Below, one piece after another: positions 15,343 to 25,300 of a stretch of 52,286 bases of DNA (position 1 is its first letter; each line of letters opens with the position of its first letter). This DNA comes from JAFASC01 sp034669505. Lineage in GTDB: Bacteria; Pseudomonadota; Alphaproteobacteria; Rhizobiales; Beijerinckiaceae. The stretch spans positions 1-52,286 of the forward strand of contig JAXDNJ010000052.1 of assembly GCA_034669505.1 (NCBI GenBank), given 5' to 3'. The notes below the pieces were generated by a model. The model did not search any database. It saw nothing but the letters and a program-made list of their open reading frames with translations, and was not told the DNA's origin. Made by a program: the position numbers and the translations under genes.

Positions 15343-16455
15343 ATGCTTTCTTATATCGCGCGCCGGATTCTGCTGATGATCCCGACGATACTCGGGATCA
15401 TGTTTGTTTCCTTCCTGATCGTGCAGTTCGCACCGGGGGGTCCGGTCGAACGCATCGTTGCGCAGCTGCAGGGATTTGAGGCCGGCGCCACGTCGCGCTT
15501 CGGCGGCGGCGGTTCCGATATTGGGGCAACCGGCGGCGGACAGCCCGGAGGCGCAGGCGCCGACGCGTCCGGCAAGTATCGCGGCGCGCAGGGGCTCGAT
15601 CCGAAGTTCATCGCGGAACTGGAGAAGCAGTTCGGCTTCGATAAACCGGCACCCGAGCGATTTCTGATCATGCTCAAGAATTATTCGATGTTCAATTTCG
15701 GACGCAGCTATTTCCGCGACGTGCCGGTGCTGCAATTGATTCGCGAGAAGCTGCCCGTTTCGATCTCGCTTGGGCTATGGATGACGCTGCTCTCCTATGC
15801 GATTTCAATTCCGCTCGGGATCAGCAAAGCGGTCAATGACGGGTCGCGTTTCGACGTGTGGAGTTCGGCGGCCGTGATCATGGGCTACGCGATACCGAGC
15901 TTCCTCTTCGCGATTCTGTTGATCGTGCTGTTTGCCGGCGGCTCCTTCTGGCAGATATTTCCGTTGCGTGGACTCACCTCCGAAAATTTCGATCAACTGT
16001 CGCTGTTCGACAAGGTGAAGGACTATTTCTGGCATATCACGCTGCCGGTGATCTCGATGGCGCTCGGAGCGTTTGCGACGGCCACGTTTCTCACCAAGAA
16101 CTCGTTTCTGGAAGAGATCAAGAAGCAATACGTGCTGACGGCACGCATGAAAGGATTGAGTCGCCGCCAGGTGCTCTATGGCCATATTTTTCGCAATGCC
16201 ATGCTGGTCGTCGTCTCCGGTTTTCCGGGCGCCTTTATCAGCGCCTTTTTCACCGGCGCGCTGTTGATCGAGACGATCTTCTCACTTGACGGGTTGGGTC
16301 TCCTGTCATTCGAGTCGATCGTCAATCGCGATTACCCGGTCGTTTTCGCCAATCTCTTCATACTCTCGCTGCTGGGGTTGTTCGTAAATCTGCTCTCCGA
16401 TCTCACCTATACGTGGATCGATCCGCGCATCGATTTCGAGACGCGCGAGGTATAG
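15343..16455 (+). CDS. yejB: YejB-type ABC permease
   Basis: 370 residues. MLSYIARRILLMIPTILGIMFVSFLIV is the standard first helix of this permease family, followed by a Gly-rich periplasmic loop (about 45-85). The binding-protein-dependent transport domain has a cytoplasmic EAA-type loop (RMKGLSRRQVLYGHIFRNA) that contacts the ATPase. It starts 4 bases after the yejA stop. With YejE it forms the inner-membrane channel. Confidence 0.95.
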   Translation: MLSYIARRILLMIPTILGIMFVSFLIVQFAPGGPVERIVAQLQGFEAGATSRFGGGGSDIGATGGGQPGGAGADASGKYRGAQGLDPKFIAELEKQFGFDKPAPERFLIMLKNYSMFNFGRSYFRDVPVLQLIREKLPVSISLGLWMTLLSYAISIPLGISKAVNDGSRFDVWSSAAVIMGYAIPSFLFAILLIVLFAGGSFWQIFPLRGLTSENFDQLSLFDKVKDYFWHITLPVISMALGAFATATFLTKNSFLEEIKKQYVLTARMKGLSRRQVLYGHIFRNAMLVVVSGFPGAFISAFFTGALLIETIFSLDGLGLLSFESIVNRDYPVVFANLFILSLLGLFVNLLSDLTYTWIDPRIDFETREV

Positions 16456-16457
16456 CG

Positions 16458-17651
16458 GTGAGCTCACCTGTTCTGCGCGACGAGCTGGCTGCTGCAGCGC
16501 GGGAAAATCTCGTTCCTGCCGTACCGCGTTCCGGCTTTTTACAGCTTAGACCACTCAATCAACGCCGTCTGGAGAATTTCCAGCGCAATCGGCGCGGCTA
16601 TTATTCCTTCTGGATATTCGCGGTTATGTTCGTGGTTTCGCTATTCGCCGAATTCATCGCCAACGACAAGCCGATCGTCGCTTCCTACAAGGGCGAGCTC
16701 CTCTTCCCGATCTTCAAGAACTACCCGGAAGAGAAGTTCGGAGGATTCCTCGCGCAGACGGACTATCGCGATCCGATGATTTCGGGAGAAATCGCGACGC
16801 ATGGCTGGGCGATTTGGCCGCCGATCCGCTATTCCTACAACACGCATAATCTGGAAATGCCGCTGCCTGCTCCCTCGCCGCCAACCTGGATGCTGAGCGA
16901 GGAGCAATGCCGCAAGGCGGCGGCCCGAAAGCTGAAACCCGGCGAGCCGAACGGGGGCTGCAGCGACATCGAGTGGAACTGGCTCGGCACCGATGATCAG
17001 GGGCGCGACGTTGTCGCGCGCCTGCTCTATGGGTTTCGCATCTCGGTGCTGTTCGGATTGATCCTGGCGAGCATCTCCTCGGTGATCGGCGTCACCGCCG
17101 GCGCAATTCAGGGCTATTTCGGCGGCTGGATGGATCTTTTGTTTCAGCGCTTCATCGAAATCTGGTCGTCGCTGCCGCACCTCTACCTCTTGATCATCGT
17201 TTCCTCGATCATCACGCCGAGTTTTCTCGTGCTTCTCGTGATTTTGTTGCTGTTTTCCTGGGTCTCCCTCGTCCATGTCGTGCGCGCCGAGTTTCTGCGC
17301 GCGCGCAATTTCGAATACGTCAACGCGGCGCGGGCGCTCGGTCTCTCAAACGCCAAGATCATCTGGAAACACGTGCTGCCGAATGCCATGGTGGCGACGC
17401 TCACGTTCCTACCCTTTATTCTGAACTCGTCGATCACGACGCTGACATCGCTCGATTTCCTCGGCTTCGGCCTGCCGCCCGGGTCACCGTCGCTCGGCGA
17501 GCTGTTGCTGCAGGGCAAGTCGAACTTGCAGGCGCCATGGCTCGGACTTACCGGCTTCATCGTCATCGCGATCATGCTGTCGCTCTTGGTCTTCACCGGC
17601 GAGGCGGTGCGCGATGCCTTTGATCCCCGCAAGACCTTCGAGCGGGGATGA
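16458..17651 (+). CDS. yejE: YejE-type ABC permease
   Basis: 397 residues. A GTG start 2 bases after the yejB stop opens with a cytoplasmic stretch, then the first membrane helix (YYSFWIFAVMFVVSLFAEF). The motif NWLGTDDQGRDVVARLLYG and the EAA-type ARALGLSNAKIIWKHVLPNAM identify an oligopeptide-type permease. ITTLTSLDFLGFGLPPGSPSLGELLLQG is the usual C-terminal block. The stop overlaps the yejF start (ATGA), so translation is probably coupled. Confidence 0.95.
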   Translation: MSSPVLRDELAAAARENLVPAVPRSGFLQLRPLNQRRLENFQRNRRGYYSFWIFAVMFVVSLFAEFIANDKPIVASYKGELLFPIFKNYPEEKFGGFLAQTDYRDPMISGEIATHGWAIWPPIRYSYNTHNLEMPLPAPSPPTWMLSEEQCRKAAARKLKPGEPNGGCSDIEWNWLGTDDQGRDVVARLLYGFRISVLFGLILASISSVIGVTAGAIQGYFGGWMDLLFQRFIEIWSSLPHLYLLIIVSSIITPSFLVLLVILLLFSWVSLVHVVRAEFLRARNFEYVNAARALGLSNAKIIWKHVLPNAMVATLTFLPFILNSSITTLTSLDFLGFGLPPGSPSLGELLLQGKSNLQAPWLGLTGFIVIAIMLSLLVFTGEAVRDAFDPRKTFERG

Positions 17652-19270
17652 TGCCTGAGCCCCTCCTCGCGGTCCGCGAGCTCTCCGTTTCCTTCCGTCA
17701 GGGCGAGCGCGAAACCATCGCCGTCGACAAGGTGTCCTTCACTCTCGAGCGCGGCCGCACGCTGGCCCTCGTTGGCGAATCGGGATCGGGCAAATCGGTG
17801 ACCGCATTGTCAGTGGTGCAGCTGCTCGGCTTTTCTGGACACGCCTCGGGCCAAGTGCTGTTTCAGGGCGAGGACATGCTCGCGGCCAGCGAAGCGCGGC
17901 TACGGGAGATTCGTGGTGCCAAAATCACCATGGTGTTCCAGGAGCCGATGACCTCGCTCAACCCGCTGCATACGCTCGAGCGGCAGATCGGAGAAATCAT
18001 CGAGCTGCATGGGAAGCGCGGCGCCAATATTCGCGAAAGCGTCATCGAGCTTCTGAACGAGGTCGGCATCCGCGATCCCGAGTCGCGGTTGCGCGCGTAT
18101 CCGCATCAGTTATCGGGCGGACAGCGCCAGCGCGTGATGATTGCCATGGCGCTAGCGAACCGCCCCGAGCTGCTCATCGCCGACGAACCGACGACGGCGC
18201 TCGACGTCACCGTGCAAGCTCAAATCCTGAAGCTCTTGAAAGAAGAGCAGGCGCGCATGGGCATGGCGCTGCTTTTTATCACCCATGATCTCGGCATCGT
18301 GCGCAAGCTCGCCGAGGATGTCTGCGTCATGCAGAAGGGCCGCATAGTCGAGGCGGGTCCCGTCGCGCAGATTTTTGCAAACCCGCAGCATGCCTACACG
18401 AAGGCGCTGCTCGCGGCGGAGCCGAAGGGTTTGCCGCCCCCATCCGACAGCAATGCGCCGGTCCTCGTGACCGGCGAGAATGTCCGCGTCTGGTTCTCGA
18501 TCAAGCGCGGGTTCCTGCGCCGGACGGTCGGCTACATCAAAGCGGTCGACGGCATCGATGTCATCGTGCGCGAAGGTCAGACCCTTGGGGTCGTCGGCGA
18601 GTCGGGCTCCGGCAAGACGACGCTGGGCTTGGCACTCCTGCGTCTGATCCGCTCGGAAGGAGTGATCACGTATCTCGGCCGCCGTCTCGACGGATTGCGC
18701 TCGAAAGAGATGCGCCCGTTCCGTCGCGACATGCAGGTCGTCTTCCAGGACCCCTACGGCTCGCTGTCGCCGCGGCTCTCCGTGGCCGAGATCGTCGCCG
18801 AAGGCTTGCGCGTGCAGAACCGCAAATTATCGGAGCGGCAGCGACGCGAGATCGTGGCGCGTGCTCTCGCCGATACCGGGCTCGATCCCGCCGCCATGGA
18901 CCGTTATCCGCATGAATTCTCCGGCGGGCAGCGGCAGCGCATTGCAATCGCGCGGGCGATGGCGCTCGAGCCCAAATTCGTCGTGCTCGATGAGCCGACA
19001 TCCGCGCTCGACATGTCGGTTCAGGCGCAGATCGTCGATCTCCTGCACGAGCTGCAGCGCAAACGCGGTCTCGCTTACATGTTCATCAGCCACGATCTCA
19101 AGGTCGTAAAGGCGCTGGCAACCGATCTCATCGTCATGCGGCACGGCAAGGTGGTCGAGGCCGGCGCGGCGATAGATCTGTTTCGTGCTCCGCAGACCGA
19201 CTATACGCGGGCGTTATTTGCGGCGGCGTTCAAGATCGAGGCTGTACCGTCCGCGGCGGTCTCGGAATAG
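17648..19270 (+). CDS. yejF: YejF-type dual ATPase of the peptide importer
   Basis: 540 residues with two ABC domains in tandem. First: Walker A GESGSGKS, signature LSGGQRQRVMIAMAL, Walker B LLIADEPTTALD. Second: GESGSGKTT, FSGGQRQRIAIARAM, FVVLDEPTSALD. A short linker near 270-285 joins them. This fused form is the YejF/GsiA-like arrangement and pairs with YejB and YejE. The gene is the last of the operon and is followed within 10 bases by a strong hairpin. Confidence 0.95.
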   Translation: MMPEPLLAVRELSVSFRQGERETIAVDKVSFTLERGRTLALVGESGSGKSVTALSVVQLLGFSGHASGQVLFQGEDMLAASEARLREIRGAKITMVFQEPMTSLNPLHTLERQIGEIIELHGKRGANIRESVIELLNEVGIRDPESRLRAYPHQLSGGQRQRVMIAMALANRPELLIADEPTTALDVTVQAQILKLLKEEQARMGMALLFITHDLGIVRKLAEDVCVMQKGRIVEAGPVAQIFANPQHAYTKALLAAEPKGLPPPSDSNAPVLVTGENVRVWFSIKRGFLRRTVGYIKAVDGIDVIVREGQTLGVVGESGSGKTTLGLALLRLIRSEGVITYLGRRLDGLRSKEMRPFRRDMQVVFQDPYGSLSPRLSVAEIVAEGLRVQNRKLSERQRREIVARALADTGLDPAAMDRYPHEFSGGQRQRIAIARAMALEPKFVVLDEPTSALDMSVQAQIVDLLHELQRKRGLAYMFISHDLKVVKALATDLIVMRHGKVVEAGAAIDLFRAPQTDYTRALFAAAFKIEAVPSAAVSE

Positions 19271-19277
19271 CAGCAGC

Positions 19278-19312
19278 GGGCAACGGTTCTTTCGTCACAA
19301 GAACTGTTGCCC
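19278..19312. terminator. Bidirectional hairpin terminator between yejF and the giant gene
   Basis: GGGCAACGGTTCTT and AAGAACTGTTGCCC pair over 14 positions with one G/T mismatch and a 7-base loop. It sits in the 52 bases between two convergent genes. There is only a short T run on either side, so strong termination is likely but not certain. Confidence 0.75.
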
Positions 19313-19322
19313 AGCTATTAGG

Positions 19323-22300
19323 TCAGCCTGTCGGCGAGCGCCCCTCGGCCATTCCGAACTGCAGGAAATGCTGGAGCGGGTTGATGTTTGCCGCAGCAAC
19401 GTCCGGATATCCCGTGAGATAGCCGTTCGTCGAGAACACGGCGGCGGGGTCGCGGCCCTCATGCCAACCGAATTGGTCATAGTGGATCAGCGGATCGATT
19501 CCCGCTGCCGCGACATCCGGATTGTGCGATTCGTAAAAGTTCGTGTTGAAGTCGGCGGAAGGATTACGACCCTCGTGCCAGCCGTATTGGAGATAATGCT
19601 GCAGCGGATTCACGTGTGCCGCCGCGACGTCTGGATTGTTAGCGAGATAGTAGGTCGGATCAAACCCGTTAACAGGTCCGTCCGTCCCGGCGTTGGCCGG
19701 GAAGATAACGCGGTTCTGCAATTCGCCGACGCTTAGATATTGTGCAAGCGGGTCCACGCCCGAGGCCGCGACATCGGGATAGGAGAGTTCGTAGTCTGTC
19801 GTGCTGAAATTGGCCGACGGATTGCGCCCTTCCCTCCACCCGAAGGTGTCGTAATGGCTGAGCGGGTTGATATGGGCGGCCGCAACATCCGGGTTCTGGC
19901 TGAGATAATAGTTCGTATTGAAGTAGGGATCTGGGTTGCGGCCTTCGTGCCAGCCGTTTGCCGCATAATGCGCCTCAGGATCGATCCCCGCCAAATACAC
20001 ATCGTGATACTGACTGTCGTAATAGAGGTCGTCGACAAGCGCGCTTCCCGCCCCACCAGGAGGAGGCCCGCCGTTGCCGGACGTCTGATTGGAATCGGCT
20101 TCATTGATCCTGCCGTCGTTGAAGACGAGGAGACCGACGCCGGTCACATTGTGCATCACCCCGTCAGGTCCGGTCAGATATGCCTCGCCGTCGGGGCCAT
20201 AGGTGACGGTCGAACTAACGAAATTGAAGTTGAACGTCTCAGTGCTCGGCCGCTGTTGGCCGACGAAGTTGACATCGAGCTGCGCGTTCGCCGTCCCGCC
20301 AAACCCGTCCGAAATGGAATAGAGGAGCGGGTCCTCGGCATAGTGGTTTTGAACCGGACGCGCATCGTTCGCAGTGAACGTATAGCTGCCGTCAGCACTA
20401 ATCGTGAAGGCGCCGTGATTGCTTTGCAATGTGACGCTGCCGGATGCGGGCACCGCGACTTGCTGCTGCACGCCATTCAAAAAGTCGGAGACGCTCGTCA
20501 CCCTGAGCGCATCGCCATCGGGATCGCTATCATTCGACAACACATTGCCGCTGAGCGTGTTCTGTGTCGCCGCCAGCGTGACGATGTCGTTGTGGGCGAC
20601 CGGAGAACGGTTGGTGACAGTGTAAGCTGGCCCGCTCGCGCCCCCCGCCGCATTGCCAGCCGCGTCTGTGATTCCCGTACCGCTGGAATTCAAGCTGAGT
20701 TGCAGCGTACCAAGCCCGGTGCCTGTCGATACCGAGATGGTGTAGGGCGTTCCCGGTCCGCCAGGCTCGCTCACGGCGGTGATGGCCGCTCCGCTAGCTC
20801 CGCCGCTTTGCGTCAACGTGAAGTCGCCGGCATCGACGCCGAACGTCGTCTCGGGGAAGGACAACGTGTAGTGCACAACCGAGTTGCGGAACGTTGTTGT
20901 CGCGTCTGCCGCGGTCAGCGTCGGTGCCGGCGCCGTCGTGTCGATCCTGACGTCGAGAGCATCGGAGTGGACACTGGCGTTGTTTGACGCATCGGTCGAG
21001 GTGACGGTCAGATGATGCGTGCCTTGGCTCAGCGTCGAGGACGTGATGGTGTAGGCGCCTGTTTGGGCGTCCGCAGCACCTGTACCAATGATCGTCGTGC
21101 CGTCGGAGTCGTAGAGCCGAACTGTCGTCCCGGGTTCCACGTTGCCGGTGAAAGTCGGCGCGGTCACATTGGTGACGTTGTCGGTGTGCGACACGCCGCT
21201 ATCGGTCGCAGTGGTGAGGTCCGGCGCCGGAGGTTTGGCCGGTGGCGTAGCGTCGACGACGTGGACCGTGGCGTGCGCGGTGTTGCTGTCGACATCGGTT
21301 TCGGAGAGGACGACAGTGATGTCACGATCGGTCGTGTTCGGCGACACGCTGGAATTCGCAAACCGCACCTGGCTGAGCGCAGTCTGGTAATCGGCGAGCG
21401 AGGCCGAATTGAACAGGCGCAGCGTGATCCGGCCGGCAACCGACGTATCGATTGAACTGGCAATCCCGCCCGGCAAAGAGCCGGCGATCGACAAGGCGTC
21501 GCCGGCCATGGCGTTCGTCAATACGATCGTCATCGAATCCGCATTGGCGGTGTCGGGATCGGTGACCGAATCGTTATTCACGATCGGGATGGGCGGCGTG
21601 CTCGTCGTGTAGGTGGTGGTGTATCCGGTGCCGGGGTTCGACCCATCGAGGTCGACGACCGGCGCGACGTCAAAATGCAGGAGCGTTTGCGGATAAATCG
21701 GCGGGGTCGCAGCTTGATTGTCGAGTACGCCGTCACTCACCTCCCAGGTGATCGTCCGGTTCGGATCGGCGCCGAGATTGCTCGGATCGGCCGCCGTCGA
21801 ACGATACGACACCGCGTCGAGCACCGCCTGGTAATCCTGGACCGTATCCGTGCCGGATAGCGTGAGTGTGCCAGCCGCGTAGCTCGCGGAAATATTCGTC
21901 GTCACATTGTCAGGCGTGACGAAGTGCCCCCCGCCGCTCGCCAGATTGACGAACAATTCGTCGCCGGCAAAGAAGCCACTGGCGATCTGAACCGTGCCGC
22001 TGTGAATGCCGGTAATTGGCGAAGGCGGTGTCGCGTCGGGATCACCGACCCCGAGCCCGGGCGAAAGCGCAACACCGGTGCTCCCCGGGGCATATGCCGC
22101 GCTTGGCGACACGTTCACAAGCGATGGCGGATCGTCGATTTGGGTGATGGCGACCGTGATGCTCGCGGTCGTAATGCCGGCCCCACCGGAACCCTGGGCC
22201 TGACCGCCAAGTTCACCGTTGCCGTCATCGAACGTGAAATCGATCTGCGCCGACGAGGGCGGATTGTCGCTCGTATTCTGATAGGTGATCTGCCGCATCA

Positions 22301-25300
22301 CCGAATCGACATCAGCCGCGGTCGCATTGGCGTTGAACGTGAACAAAATCGATCCGTCGCCCGGCTGAGTGTATGTGCCGATGAACGTCGCGCCACCGTC
22401 GAGTGAAACATTCTCGCCGTCGCCGTTGCTGTCGGTGAGGTCGAGCGAGCCGACACTGCCGAAAACGTCGTCTGGGTTCGCGCCGCCGTTCCGCGCAAGT
22501 GTGAGCGTCGCGCCGGCGTAATTGTTCAGCGAAGCATCGAGCTCGACGTCGCTGACACTCGCATTGGAGTTCGTATCCAATACGACCGGCGAGCCGTTCT
22601 CGACAAAGGACGGCGTATCGCCGAGCCCGCTCAAGACCGGTGCGTCGTTCACCGCGTTGACCGTGATCGCGACGCTGTCCTGATCGCTAAGCGGTCCTCC
22701 CGAACCCGTATTCCCCTGATCGCTGGTCAGGATGGTGAGCGAGTCCGGGCCATTGTAATTGGAGTTGCCCAAATACGACAGGCCGTTCAACGCCGCATTG
22801 ACGTTGGCGACCGTGCCGGTGAACGTCATCGTCGCGTCGGAAGTCCCATCGCCCGTCGTGAAGGCGAGGCCGGTCGTCTGCGATAGCGTGAGGGCGCCAT
22901 GGCCCACCGACAGCGTGACTTGCTCAGTCCCGCTTGGGTTGTCCGGATCCGACGTCGAGACCGCGTTGCTGTTGGCGCTGCTGAATACCAGATTGGTATC
23001 TTCGTTGACGCTTTGCGCTACCGGTACGGTATTCGCCGGCCCGTCATCGACCGCCGAGATGGTAATGGTGCTCGTCGGCCCGTTACTGAGGTTCTGGTTG
23101 CCGACGCCGGAGCCGTCATCGACCTGCCAAGTTACTGTGCGGGTCGTGTTCGCGCCGCCATTCGTCGGATCGTTATTCGTTGTATTGTCGAAGGTGACCG
23201 AGTCGAGTGCGGTCTGATAATTGGCGACAGTGTCCGTCCCCGACAGTGTCAGCACGCCGGTAGCAGCGTTATATGTGTGCGTGATCGTGGCGGTATCGGT
23301 GAAATGCAGCGTGTCGCCAGCCTGGAAGCCGCCGCTGATCGATACACTTGCGCCCGCGAGATCCGTGCTGTCGGCGTCGCTGACCGTCACACCGCTGTCG
23401 ACGGCCAGAGCCGCCGCCTGCTCAGTGTAGGCAGTATTGACGCCGGTGACGCCGCCGACAACAGGCGCGTCGTTGACCGGGGTGATGGTGATCGTGCTGG
23501 TCGGCGCGTTGCTGAGATTCTGGTTGCCGGCGCCGGAGCCGTCATCGACCTGCCAGGTGACGGTGCGGGTCGTGTTGGCGCCGAAATTGGTCGGGTTGTC
23601 GTTCGTCGTATTGTCGAAGGTGACCGAGTCGAGTGCGGTCTGATAATTGGCGACAGTGTCGGTCCCCGACAGTGTCAGCACACCGGTCGCAGCGTTATAT
23701 GTGTGCGTGATCGTGGCGGTATCGGTGAAATGCAGCGTGTCGCCGGCCTGGAAGCCGCTGGTGATCGACACGCTCGCGCCCGCGATGTTCGCGCTGTCGG
23801 CGTCGGTGACCGTCACACCGCCGTCGACGGGCACAGCCGACGCCTGCTCGGTATAGGCCGTATTCACGCCGGTGACGCCGCCGACGACTGGCGCATCGTT
23901 CACGGGGGTGATGGTGATCGTGCTCGTCGGCGTGTTGCTGAGATTCTGGTTGCCGGCGCCCGAGCCGTCATCGACCTGCCAGGTGACGGTGCGGGTCGTG
24001 TTGGCGCCGAAATTGGTCGGGTTGTCATTCGTCGTGTTGTCGAACGTGACCGACTCGAGCGCGGTCTGATAGTCGGCGACGCTCGCGGTCCCCGACAGCG
24101 ACAGCACGCCGGTGCCGCTGTCATAGGTGCCAGTGATGCCGTTCTGGTCGGTGAAATGCAGCGTGTCGCCGGCCTGCAAACCGCCGGTGATCGATACGCT
24201 TGCACCTCCGAGTGTCGTGCTGTCGACGTCGCTGACGGTAACGCCGCTGTCCAGGGCCACGGCCGCCGCCTGCTCGGTGTAGGCCGTATCAATACCGCTG
24301 ACGCCGCCAATCGCCGGCGCGTCGTTGGCGCCGGCGACGGTCAGTGTCGCAGTTGCCGGACTGCTTGAAAGACTTCCGTCACTCACCGTAAAAGAGACCG
24401 TGCGCGACGTATCGGAGCCGAAATCCGTCGGATTGTCGCTCGTCGACGTGTAGGTGACAGAGTTCAGCGCCGCCTGATAATTGGCGAACGAGTCCGAGCC
24501 GGTGAGCGTCAGCATCCCGGTGCCGGAATTGTATGATCCGGTGATCGTGGCGGTGCTGGTGAAACCAAGCACATCGCCGGCGAAAAAACCGCTCGAAATC
24601 GAGATTGTCGCGCCCGCGAGGTTGCCGCCGTCGGGATCGCTCGGATTTGAGGCCGAGATCGGCGCAACCGGCGTGTTGTTGCTCGAGGCCGGATTGCTGG
24701 CGGACTCCGTAAAGGTCGCGTTGTTCGTGGTGACGCTCAGCGTCGGCGGCTGGTCGAGCGTCACGAAGGCATGCGCGATGTTGCTGTTATCGGTGCCGTC
24801 GTTCACCACCACCGTCACGTCGCGGGTGGTCGTGTTGGGCGTCGGCCCGGTATTGGAGAATTGCACCTGGTGCAGTGCCGTCTGCCACTGCGCCAGCGTC
24901 GCGGTCGGGCCCGCCGAGGTCAGCGTCAGCACGCCGGTCGCCGGATTGTAGGCCGATGCCGTGATATTGCCGGGCAGTGCGCCGTTCACCGACAACAGAT
25001 CGTTTGTCTGGTGGTTGGTGATCGTGATCGTGGCGGACGCGAGTGTCGTGTTGTCGACATCGCTAATGCCGACGTCGGTGTCGGCAATGGCCACGGCCGT
25101 GCCGGTATACAGGGTCGCGTAGTTCGATCCTGTAGCGGTGGAATCGTTGGCGTCGAGGTCGAGCACCGGCGGATCGTTCACCGCAAGGATCGTCTCGCCG
25201 AGCGCAACGGTGGCGGAACTGTACTGCGTCGTGCCGCCGGTCAGGCTGACGTCCACGCCCGTAGTCGCGCCAATCGGCGCGCCGGCCGAATCATCGATGA

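Noticed and set aside
19700..20300. RTX calcium-binding repeats near the end of the giant protein
   Set aside because: The region has an RTX-like flavour (GPDGVMHNVTG) but no GGxGxD nonapeptides.
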